Origin: Prevotellaceae bacterium
GTDB lineage: Bacteria > Bacteroidota > Bacteroidia > Bacteroidales > UBA932
DNA length: 43,522 nucleotides
Assembly (NCBI GenBank): GCA_031290835.1
Contig: JAISLN010000203.1
Location: 1 to 43,522, forward strand
Direction of reading: 5' to 3'
Shown: positions 8,831 through 16,279 of the stretch, piece by piece
How the letters are laid out: each line of letters begins with the position of its first letter
Numbering within the stretch: the first letter of the stretch is position 1
Position numbers and translations under genes: made by a program
The notes under the pieces: model-generated
The model's database searches: none
What the model was told of the DNA's origin: nothing
What the model saw: only the letters and a program-made list of their open reading frames with translations

Positions 8831-11800
8831 TTAGAATTTGGTTATTTTTCCGGTTTTGCCGTTGGCTTTTACGATGTAGGTACCGGCGGGCAAGGCCGAA
8901 ATATTTACCACTGCCTGACTACCTGCCGCGCTAACGCTATAAATGCCCATGAGCGAACCGCTCACGCTGTAGATTTCTACTTTGCCGCTGCCGGACAGGT
9001 TTTCGATGATCAGCAGGCCGTTTGCAACGGGATTCGGGTAGATGCGCAGCGCGGATGCGTCCAGCGAGCTTACGGCAGTTACCTCCTCTTCCCATTTGGC
9101 GTAGAACGCTTTGTTGCCGGTGCTGCCTTGCGGTATTTCGGTAATAGCGTTGCCCGTGCGCTGGGCGTTGTCGTACCAGCCGGCAAAGGTGTAGCCTGCT
9201 CTCGTTGTGGCGGGCAATACCAGCGCTGGGCTTTCGATGGTGTATGAGGTGTCGGGGATAGCGACGCCGCTGAGCTCGTTGTAGGTAACGGTGTAGCGTA
9301 TGGCCTCCGATTTTGCCCATAGCTCCTTATCGCCGGAGCTTCCTGCCGGAAGTGCAGCAAGGCTTTCGCCCGTGAGCTCGGCGTTGGCGTACCATTCAAC
9401 GCTGTAGCCTATTGCCTGCGATGCGGGCAGCGCTACCGTATCTTCGATGGTGTAGGTGATGGTGGTGTCGGCAAGGCCTGCAACGCCGGCGGCATGGTAG
9501 GTAATGGCGTACTGCACGGCAGCCCATTTTGCCCAAAACGCCTTATGGCCTATGCTTCCCGTCGGAATTTCGGTAACGGCTTCGCCCGTGAGCTCGGCGT
9601 TGTCGTACCAGCCGGCAAAGGTGTAGCCGGTTCTTGTCGCAGTAGCCGGCAATACCACTGCTTCGCTTTCGAAGGTGTATGAGCTGTCGGGGATAGAGTC
9701 GCCTCCGTTTTCGTTGTAGGTAATGGTAAACTCTAAGGATGAGAGCTGCCATTTGCCCCAGTACTCCTTAGCCCCCGTAGTGCCCTGCTGAATTATAGCG
9801 TCGGCGTCGCCCGTAAAGTCGGCGCTGCTGTACCATCCTACAAAGGAGTAGAACTCCCTTTCGGGAATGGGCTGCTTGAAGTCTGCATTGGTAACATCGT
9901 ATTCGGCGTATATGGTGGTGTCCGTCTCCTCGGTCAGCGCGTAGTGGTAGGTAACGGCAACAACCTTTTCTTCGCCGGGTGCGTGGGCGCCTCCGGTGAG
10001 AATTTTTACGTACTCAACCTCCACATCGGTGCTCGCCGTGTTTTGCGATTTGCCGAAGAAGAGGTAGGAATCTTCGCTCTCGTAGGGAACGTAGGTATCT
10101 TCCTCGTACAAAAAGAGGTCGTCCAGGTAGAAGTTGCACCAGCCGCTCCATTCGGTAAACATCCTCAGGGTATGGTTGGCTGCGGTGGTGCTAAAGGTAA
10201 TGGACTTCCTTGTCCAGCTGACGTACTTGGTGGAAATCTCCTCCTTCCAGAGCGGGAGGTCGCCGTTGGACACGTTCAGCATGCCCCTGTCGGGGTAGCC
10301 GGCTCCCTTTAGCCAGAACACAAAGGTGTAGGTTTTGTTTGCCTCCAGCTCTTTCTCAAAGTTGATGTTTACGCGGTAGGCTTTCGGCAGCGTGGTTTCC
10401 GGTACCTCGCTGGCAATTCCCTCGAACTCGCGCGCAGGGCCTCTTTCGTTGAGGTAGGATACGCGCAGCGCCTTGCTGCCGCTGTGCGCCCACTGTATGC
10501 CGGTATCTTCGGCTCCTTCGGCATTTTTCTTTCTGTCCTGCAGGCGTACGTAGGATTTCCACACCTCGCTCCACGCCACAGGGTAGTTGTCATTTTGGTT
10601 TTCGCTGCCGGACGCCAGCGCCCACACGTAGGGGTTCCCCTCGTTATCTATCGTATCGTTTTCAAAGTCGCCGTTGGCAATTAGGTTGGTTTTGCCTGCT
10701 ATTTGGGGGTCCACTGCGCCGGTTACTTCGTACAGCACGAGGTCGTCTAAGTAAATGTTAAACCAGCTACCGTATCCTTCGGTGTAGAGGTGCAGAATAG
10801 TATCGCTTTCTGTCGCGGTGAAAAACAGGTCGGCGTTAGCCCAGACGTTGTTGTTATTTGCCAGCCTATGTCCCCAGATAACAGAGTCGGCGCCCGACCC
10901 GCTTAGCTTCACCTTCAGCCACCCAAGGTCCGGCCATTTCGGGCTGCGATGCCAGAAGTTGAAGCGGTAGGTCTTGCCGGGCTCCAGCTTCTTTGTGAAG
11001 TCCATTTTGCCGCCGCCGTTGCCCAAGGAGGAAAACCGCAGCGAAGCGGCGCCGCTGTGCGCCCACCACAGGCTGTCGCGCTTGTCATTCACTGAGCCCG
11101 TTTGGTCGTCCCATTTGTCGTGCTTTTGAATACGAACTTCTCCGTTCCAGAGGTCATTACGGCCTGTCGGTGTGTTCTGCGTGATTTGGGTTTCATCGCT
11201 TATTGTCCACTGGTAATAGGTACCGTCGTTGTTTACGGTATCGTTTTCAAAGCTACCGTTTTCAATCAGGTTTACGTAGCCTTCGTGGAAGACCGGCTCG
11301 ATAATGCCGTTCGGAATGGAGCTGTTGACGCCAAAGCTGTGGCGCTCGCGCAAAATGATGTTGTCGAACGGGGTGCTGATGTCTTTTTTGCCATCACGAG
11401 TCCAAGACGGGAACTCAAAGCGAACGGATTGCCTGACAGTAGGAGTGTCCGGCGTGGTAAAGTTGTGGTTGTGCGCCATCCACTGAACGTCATTTGCGCC
11501 TCCAAACGTGATGTTATCATTACGGTCGTCCTTCTCAGTAAGTGTTCCCAGCTGATCGTTGTAGAAAACGCCCAAATCGCGCCACGCCCACGGCTCCGGC
11601 GCTGCGCGGCGGCGGGTAATGGAAATTTCGTAGTCTGTGTTGGGCTTAACGGGAAACGGGCGGGTGCGAAACGCTTCACGCTCGCCAAAAGGCTTGGTGT
11701 GGTCCGTTACTTTTCCGTCGCTGCTCGCCTCCAGCGCGTAGCTGCCGGCGTAAACCTTGCTCGAATCGTCTATCCGCCGCAGGGTGCCGTTGCTCAGGAA

Positions 11801-12400
11801 GTCCGGAAATTCTTCGTCCTCAAATCCTCCGTTTTCTACAATGTTGTCGAACTTGAAGGTGGAGAGGGCAAACGAGCCGATTTTTTCGCCGTCGCGGTAC
11901 ACGTCCACGCTGCCCGAGGGCTTTACCGCGAGGCGGTAAACGTGAAATTCGTTGTCGCCTGTCAGCCCGCTTGCAATGGTTTGCGTAGCTTTCAGCGGGT
12001 CGCTCTGGTTGGTCAGGAAGGTGTCGGCAATGGTTACGCGGAAGCCTTTTCCGCTGTTGTCGTAGCCCTGGATGTTGAACGAGCCTTTTTTGGCCACCTT
12101 CAGCTTGGCCTTCAGGTCAATGGTGTAGCCCCTGTTGAGGTCTAAGCCCGGGTTTAGCTTGTACCAGCCCAGCTGCGAGTAGAGGGTGTCGCTGTTCACG
12201 GAGGTGAGCTTCAGCACGCCTCCTGTCGTATCCAGCGCTACCGGCGCGGCAATGGGGTTCACGGAGCTATCGAGCCTCCACTCGCTCCAGCCCTGCGTGG
12301 TTGGCAGCGTGCCGCCTGTGTAAAGGGCCAGCGGCTGTGCCCATGCCGCTACGCCTGTGCAAAGGGTGGCGGCAAACAAAATGGTTTTTGTCTTTTTCAT
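8831..12400 (-). CDS. Large secreted binding protein: CBM-like modules, InlB-type repeats, T9SS domain
   Basis: 1189 residues with a signal peptide ending near AAWAQ (22). Residues 25-185 resemble a concanavalin/LamG fold. Three CBM4/9-like 'N.IENGSFE/NGGFE' modules follow, beginning near residues 187, 383 and 578 and ending in LDDLVLYE or LDDLFLYE motifs; the last ones carry KTYRFNFWH and KTYTFVFWLKG. From about 825 to 1100 there are four Listeria-Bacteroides (InlB B-type/Flg_new) repeats with the GYTFAGWYDNAELTG...KAFWAKW pattern; the first (FVGWYSSADFTG) and third (VEWYANAELTG) have diverged. The C-terminus (ALRIYPNPVANGLLIIENL to KTGKITKF) is a T9SS sorting domain. No catalytic residues of a known glycosidase were recognised. 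A surface glycan-binding or adhesive role is inferred. It lies between GH2 and the DUF4965 gene on the same strand. Confidence 0.85.
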   Translation of the reverse strand: MKKTKTILFAATLCTGVAAWAQPLALYTGGTLPTTQGWSEWRLDSSVNPIAAPVALDTTGGVLKLTSVNSDTLYSQLGWYKLNPGLDLNRGYTIDLKAKLKVAKKGSFNIQGYDNSGKGFRVTIADTFLTNQSDPLKATQTIASGLTGDNEFHVYRLAVKPSGSVDVYRDGEKIGSFALSTFKFDNIVENGGFEDEEFPDFLSNGTLRRIDDSSKVYAGSYALEASSDGKVTDHTKPFGEREAFRTRPFPVKPNTDYEISITRRRAAPEPWAWRDLGVFYNDQLGTLTEKDDRNDNITFGGANDVQWMAHNHNFTTPDTPTVRQSVRFEFPSWTRDGKKDISTPFDNIILRERHSFGVNSSIPNGIIEPVFHEGYVNLIENGSFENDTVNNDGTYYQWTISDETQITQNTPTGRNDLWNGEVRIQKHDKWDDQTGSVNDKRDSLWWAHSGAASLRFSSLGNGGGKMDFTKKLEPGKTYRFNFWHRSPKWPDLGWLKVKLSGSGADSVIWGHRLANNNNVWANADLFFTATESDTILHLYTEGYGSWFNIYLDDLVLYEVTGAVDPQIAGKTNLIANGDFENDTIDNEGNPYVWALASGSENQNDNYPVAWSEVWKSYVRLQDRKKNAEGAEDTGIQWAHSGSKALRVSYLNERGPAREFEGIASEVPETTLPKAYRVNINFEKELEANKTYTFVFWLKGAGYPDRGMLNVSNGDLPLWKEEISTKYVSWTRKSITFSTTAANHTLRMFTEWSGWCNFYLDDLFLYEEDTYVPYESEDSYLFFGKSQNTASTDVEVEYVKILTGGAHAPGEEKVVAVTYHYALTEETDTTIYAEYDVTNADFKQPIPEREFYSFVGWYSSADFTGDADAIIQQGTTGAKEYWGKWQLSSLEFTITYNENGGDSIPDSSYTFESEAVVLPATATRTGYTFAGWYDNAELTGEAVTEIPTGSIGHKAFWAKWAAVQYAITYHAAGVAGLADTTITYTIEDTVALPASQAIGYSVEWYANAELTGESLAALPAGSSGDKELWAKSEAIRYTVTYNELSGVAIPDTSYTIESPALVLPATTRAGYTFAGWYDNAQRTGNAITEIPQGSTGNKAFYAKWEEEVTAVSSLDASALRIYPNPVANGLLIIENLSGSGKVEIYSVSGSLMGIYSVSAAGSQAVVNISALPAGTYIVKANGKTGKITKF

Positions 12401-12549
12401 AATCTGTAAAAATTAGAACGTTAAAAAAAAATAAATAAAGAATGGAGCTTGAGAGATGTAATCGGAGATTTACATCGTGCTGCACGTTGCAGCATTTTTT
12501 TTGCGCTAAGGCTATCGGGAGCCCTCGCCCTAAATGTTAGCATTGCGTT

Positions 12550-12695
12550 TTTCATAGCGGTTTTTTTTTTGATGCTTGCGTGATTTTTTTTTTTGATACC
12601 TGTGTGATTTTTTTTGATGTTTGCGTGATGTTTTTTTGATGCCTGCGTGATGTTTTTTTGATGTTTGCGTGATGTTTTTTTGATGCTTGTTTGAG
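12550..12695. repeat. T-rich tandem array with unit of about 22 bp
   Basis: About seven imperfect units of a T-run (7-12 T) followed by GATGYYTGCGTGA. Units differ in T-run length and in a few transitions. On the minus strand the array reads as Lys/His-rich peptide repeats, but no real gene is supported. It lies in the 736-bp gap between the 1189-residue gene and the DUF4965-type gene, upstream of the former. T-runs of this length are prone to slippage. Confidence 0.85.
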
Positions 12696-12706
12696 CTGTG
12701 ATTTGC

Positions 12707-12741
12707 GGGAAACCGGAGCGAAGCGGAGTTCGGCGAAGCCA
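12707..12741 (+). repeat. Second copy of the GGGAAACCGGAGCGAAGC block
   Basis: This 35-bp block matches 5721-5755 at 34 of 35 positions. A shortened form is at 5803-5825, and part of it (CGGAGTTCGGCGAAGCC) occurs inverted at 18680-18696. It contains nested GGAGCG/CGGAG symmetries. It shows that the spacers of the hairpin arrays are shared between distant intergenic sites. Confidence 0.8.
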
Positions 12742-12892
12742 GCCGGACAAATTCGCTACGATTGCCCGTAGGGTGGCGGACACAGTAAATCGCGTAACAG
12801 CGTTTTGTCGAAAACGGAAGCATTGATAATTTGTATTAAGTGCTATGCAGCACTTAATTTTTACTATCATTACTGCCCAATAGAATCGGTCA

Positions 12893-13068
12893 AGTCCCGC
12901 AGGGACGGCACTTTATTAACCGTAGGCTTTAGCCTACGGATTTTAGCCTGCGGCTTTAGCCTACGGCTTTAGCCTGCGGACACGCTATGCTCTCGTGCTG
13001 TAGCCATTACCCTCTCTCCATCCGTAGGCTAACGCCTACGGTTAATAAAGTGCCGTCCCTGCGGGACT
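12893..13068. repeat. 48-bp inverted repeat flanking 80 bp (MITE-like)
   Basis: Left arm 12893-12940 and right arm 13021-13068 are inverted complements at 47 of 48 bases. Each arm begins at its outer end with the small hairpin GTCCC-GCA-GGGAC and ends with a CCGTAGGC/GCCTACGG hairpin. The 80-bp centre has tandem TTTAGCCTRCGGC units and no reading frame. No matching target-site duplication was found next to the arms, so insertion as a mobile element is only inferred. It lies about 70 bp downstream of the DUF4965-type gene. Confidence 0.85.
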
Positions 13069-13082
13069 GTCCGTGTGGAGAG

Positions 13083-13160
13083 GGGATTTTGAATTAGGCT
13101 AACGCGCTACAATCCGTGCTTTGCGCAATTCAAAATTTAGAATTTAGAATTCAAAATTTC
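13083..13160. repeat. AT-rich GAATT tract overlapping a gene end
   Basis: Repeats of the TTTAGAATT/TTTTGAATT type surround GCGCAATTC and extend into the last codons of the DUF4965-type gene (stop at 13137). The final residues (EILNSKF) are therefore encoded by the repeat itself, which suggests that the repeat has replaced the original 3' end of the gene. Confidence 0.7.
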
Positions 13161-15566
13161 CCCGTTTTCTAGCATTTTTATAAAAAAACCGCCCACAACC
13201 GATCGCGCCTGAAATCCCCGCTGGTGCGGTCGGTCGGTAAAATACCAGTCGGAGAGCGGCACGCGGTCGGGCGTTGTGTTGGCAAAGTTGTGGAGGGGGC
13301 GGATAAATTGCTCAAAGGTTGCCTTGTTGTCGGCCAGCGTGGCCGTCCAGACAATCCAGTCGGCCTTTGTGTAGGTTGCCCGGTTGTCCAATGGCAGCCC
13401 GTAGGCGTTTTGGCGGGTCAGGTAGTAGGCCACCTCCGTTTGCGCCACGCTGCTGGGGAATATATTCAGGTTCAGGAGTTTGTCCCAAACCAGATTGTAC
13501 TTTTGGCTCCATGTTCCCGGCTTGTCAAAGGTGAGGCGGTAGTGGTCGCCGTCGTTGGCCATTTTGACCCACTCCTGCGCCATGTTTTTTGCCTTTTGCG
13601 TGTATTCGTCGGCCACCTCCTGCTTGCCGAGCATGGCGGCTAAGCGTCCGTAGGAGGCAATGCCGAGAATGGCTTTTACCGACAGGTTGGTGTTGTGCGC
13701 AAAGTGTCCTGCAAAATCGTCGGTGCAGAGCTGGTTTTCGGGGTCAAGGCCTTTTTCCACCAAGTAGTTAGTCCACGTGGTGAGCACGTCCCAGTGTTTT
13801 TCCGCATAGCGCGCGTTTCCCTCGCGGTCGGCAATGGCGGCCGTGATGATGAGCATGTTTCCGCTTTCCTCCACGGGCATGTCGCCGCCGTAGGTTTGTC
13901 CGTTGGCTATGGGGTAGGTGCCTACGTCGTGCGCGGCAAATGGTTTTGGCCATTTTCCGCTTTCGCTGTAGTAAAAGATGTGATTGAGCAATCCCTTGCA
14001 CAGCTCCGGGTTGTAGAGCAGGAAGAGGGGTGCTGACGGGAAGGTTATGTCCACCGTGCCGATAGAACCGTTGCTGAAGTTTTCTTTTGAGAGGAAAAGG
14101 AGGTCTCCGTTGGGGGCTTCCACGAGCTTATGCGCTGCAATCGCCTGCCGGTAGGCCAGCGCGCAGAGTTCGGCGTACTCCTTTCCGCCCGCTTCGGCGG
14201 CTTTTTGCATCAGCTCGGCGTCGAAGCGGCTGCACGCGGCTACGACCTTGTCGTACTCCCGGTTCGCCTTGCCGAATTGTGAAACGATGTTTTCCTTTCC
14301 CGAGCGGTTCCAGTAGGGGCGCAGGTTTTCGCCAAAGTACCGGATGGAGTAGAGGTCGTCGTAGCCTACCATGATTTTGTCGGCAGCTTTTGTTGCCACC
14401 CGGAATTGCTTTTCCAGCTTCAGCAACGAGCGAGGGCTGTCGCTTGTCAGCGTGGATATCCATCCTTTTTCGGCCGCCATGTAGAAGTATCCCCAGTCGA
14501 TGCGCAGGTCGTCGCCTTTTTTGGCGAGTACAGCCTGCTCTTTGGTTCCTGTTTTCACAAACACCAAGTTTTCCTGCTCAAATCCGTCGCAAACGGTTTG
14601 CTGGTAGGGCGTATTGGTAGCCCACTGCGAGGAGGCTTCAAACGATAGGGCTACGTCGTGAGGCTGCCCGTCGGCGGAGGTCAGCTCGCAGGCGATGTAG
14701 CTCACCGGCCGCGCCAGCAGCTCTAGGTTATCCATCAGCAAGGGCGAAGCGAACGTCAGCTTCAGGTTGACCTTTCCGCAGGCAAACGTATAGTGCGTTT
14801 GCGTGGCCTGCACATCTACCGATTGCTGCACGGCGGCTTGGGCGTATCGGACGCTGTTTTCCTTTTCCGCATAGAGCCCAAAGTCAATCAGCCCGTTGGC
14901 TACGGGGTTGCTGCAATGGGCTGCAATAAGGTTTTGCCCCTCCTGCAGCAGCTTTGCCGCCTCCTTGGGGAGCTTAAAGAGCTTGTTTTTGTTGCAGCAT
15001 CCCACCTCCAGCACTTTTTGGCCGTTGATGTAAAACACGGCGTCGTCGTCGTTGGAGTACTCCAGATATACGTCTCTCCCTACGTAGCTTGGCGGCACGT
15101 TGACCAAGCGCCGCACCCATATTTTTTGCTCCATCCAGTCGGTTTTTGCCACCGGCTCCTTGTGCCGGGAGATGGTGCCAAAGGCGCCGTTTCCGTTTTT
15201 CCACTTGGCGTCGTCAAAGTCGGCGGTTATCCAGCCGGCGGCGGGCTCGGTGGTGGTATATTTTCCCGGCCATGGTTGCTGCTCCGAGTTGGGTGCAATG
15301 GGCTCCAGCGCCGGCTTTTCCTTGCCCAGGAAGCGAAACGTTTTGCCGTCCACCACCGCTACGCCGATGAGCGGGAAGTCTTTGCCCGTCCAGTGCTTTA
15401 CCGGGCTGTCGTACAGCTTGTCGGAAAACGACCACGCGGAGGTGTAGGGGTCAATGGTAATCAGGGGAACGGCTGGCGCTCGCAGGGTGCTTGCGGTGTG
15501 CTCCGCTCCGGTGGATTGGCAGGCGACAAAAAGCGCCATAACAGGTAGTAGGGTAATTTTTTTCAC
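13137..15566 (-). CDS. Glutaminase-A-like lipoprotein (DUF4964/DUF5127/DUF4965/DUF1793)
   Basis: 809 residues with lipobox LFVAC (Cys16). Residues about 30-80 match DUF4964 (PLITIDPYTSAWSFSDKLYD, HWTGKDFPLIGVAVVDGK). Residues 98-235 are an inserted beta-sandwich (TTTEPAAGWITADFDDAKW, IWVRRLVNVP, FYINGQKV, NLIAAHC) related to one in the GH2 protein. Then DUF5127 (about 240-440) and a C-terminal (alpha/alpha)6 barrel of the DUF4965/DUF1793 type, with DVGTYPIANGQTYGGDMPVEESGN, LCTDDFAGH, NLSVKAILGI and DWYFTDRPHQRGFQARSVVGG. Fungal relatives were named glutaminase A. In Bacteroidota PULs the family is thought to act on glycans, but the reaction is not established from sequence. Single gene between repeat-rich gaps; a lipid-anchored outer-membrane location is expected. 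Confidence 0.87.
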   Translation of the reverse strand: MKKITLLPVMALFVACQSTGAEHTASTLRAPAVPLITIDPYTSAWSFSDKLYDSPVKHWTGKDFPLIGVAVVDGKTFRFLGKEKPALEPIAPNSEQQPWPGKYTTTEPAAGWITADFDDAKWKNGNGAFGTISRHKEPVAKTDWMEQKIWVRRLVNVPPSYVGRDVYLEYSNDDDAVFYINGQKVLEVGCCNKNKLFKLPKEAAKLLQEGQNLIAAHCSNPVANGLIDFGLYAEKENSVRYAQAAVQQSVDVQATQTHYTFACGKVNLKLTFASPLLMDNLELLARPVSYIACELTSADGQPHDVALSFEASSQWATNTPYQQTVCDGFEQENLVFVKTGTKEQAVLAKKGDDLRIDWGYFYMAAEKGWISTLTSDSPRSLLKLEKQFRVATKAADKIMVGYDDLYSIRYFGENLRPYWNRSGKENIVSQFGKANREYDKVVAACSRFDAELMQKAAEAGGKEYAELCALAYRQAIAAHKLVEAPNGDLLFLSKENFSNGSIGTVDITFPSAPLFLLYNPELCKGLLNHIFYYSESGKWPKPFAAHDVGTYPIANGQTYGGDMPVEESGNMLIITAAIADREGNARYAEKHWDVLTTWTNYLVEKGLDPENQLCTDDFAGHFAHNTNLSVKAILGIASYGRLAAMLGKQEVADEYTQKAKNMAQEWVKMANDGDHYRLTFDKPGTWSQKYNLVWDKLLNLNIFPSSVAQTEVAYYLTRQNAYGLPLDNRATYTKADWIVWTATLADNKATFEQFIRPLHNFANTTPDRVPLSDWYFTDRPHQRGFQARSVVGGFFIKMLENGEILNSKF

Positions 15567-15700
15567 GTTAATTTTTTTTTAGCTGGTTTTGGGAATTTGG
15601 TTGATTGTTATTAATTAATTAAATTTATTATTTATTTATTGTTAACTAAATGTCTGTTGCTCATATTCCGGATTGCTGCGCTTCGCTACCAATTGTTCCG
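15567..15700. other. AT-rich leader upstream of the DUF4965-type gene
   Basis: The stretch directly upstream of the start codon at 15566 is a run of TTAATTAATTAAATTTATTATTT-like sequence with no frame. It is the expected place for a promoter of the DUF4965-type gene, but no clear TAnnTTTG box was identified on the minus strand. Confidence 0.4.
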
Positions 15701-15955
15701 TCGCATCTTCCGCATCCCGTAGGGATGCGTCTCTCGGTAGAAACGTCGCTCCGTCGTCGCATCTTCCGCATCCCGTAGGGATGCGTCTCTCGGTAGAAAC
15801 GTCGCTCCGCCGCATCTTCCGCATCCCGTAGGGATGCGTCTCTCGGTAGAAAGGTCGCTCCATCGTCGTATCTTCCGCATCCCGTAGGGATGCGTCTCTC
15901 GGTAGAAACGTCGCTCCGTCGTCGTATCTTCCGCATCCCGTAGGGTAGGGTGTGC
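15700..15955 (-). repeat. Tandem array of TTTCTA-leader hairpin elements (type 2)
   Basis: Five copies with hairpins beginning at 15712, 15768, 15821, 15877 and 15933 (periods 56, 53, 56, 56). On the minus strand each reads TTTCTACCGAGAGAC followed by stem GCATCCC, loop TAC, stem GGGATGC. The fifth copy is truncated on its right half, where GTAGGGTAGGGTG replaces the second arm and leader. Spacers differ only slightly (GTCGTC, CATCGTC or a 3-bp deletion). The array lies in the gap between the DUF4965-type gene and the GxGYxYP gene. Confidence 0.9.
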
Positions 15956-16105
15956 AAACCTGCGTAATTTTTCCGCTGATTTTTGCCAAAATAATTGCAT
16001 CAATAATCTCATCTTCAAATTTCTACGAAATGATTTTCGGAAAAAAAATTTCGTACCTTCTGAACACCCTAACCGTAGGGCTTTAATTTCAGCGCTTTTT
16101 ATTAA

Positions 16106-16242
16106 TCCCCTACGGGGAAGCGGGAGCAAGAAGAACGTCGGGTTCTATTGATATTATTGTCCTACGGACAATACCCCCAGCTCTTCAAGCCAGCGCGTGG
16201 TGGCTGCATTGTTCTATTGGTATTATTGCCCTACGAAACAAT
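16106..16242 (+). repeat. Diverged type 1 hairpin elements
   Basis: Three hairpins in type 1 context: TCCCC-TAC-GGGGA (16106-16118); ATTGTCC-TAC-GGACAAT (16156-16172) behind a TTCTATTGATATT leader; and a decayed copy (16211-16242) behind TTCTATTGGTATT in which one arm has lost pairing. The spacer between the first two (GCGGGAGCAAGAAGAACGTC) is a diverged version of the spacer in the 5.5-kb array. They end 38 bp from the 3' end of the GxGYxYP gene. Confidence 0.85.
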
Positions 16243-16279
16243 CGCCGCAAATCCGCTTCGTGATTTTCTTAACTTTTAG

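Noticed and set aside
11102-12145. Long plus-strand frame of 347 residues
   Set aside because: Antisense shadow of the 1189-residue gene.
12421-12870. Lys/His-rich repeat protein on the minus strand
   Set aside because: Encoded by T-rich tandem DNA and extends over a non-coding leader; no homology-like features.
15642-16129. Open frames through the hairpin array coding repeated RDASLRDAED-like peptides
   Set aside because: Frames are open in all three phases because of the tandem repeat; no start context, no signal, and peptide content follows DNA repeats only.
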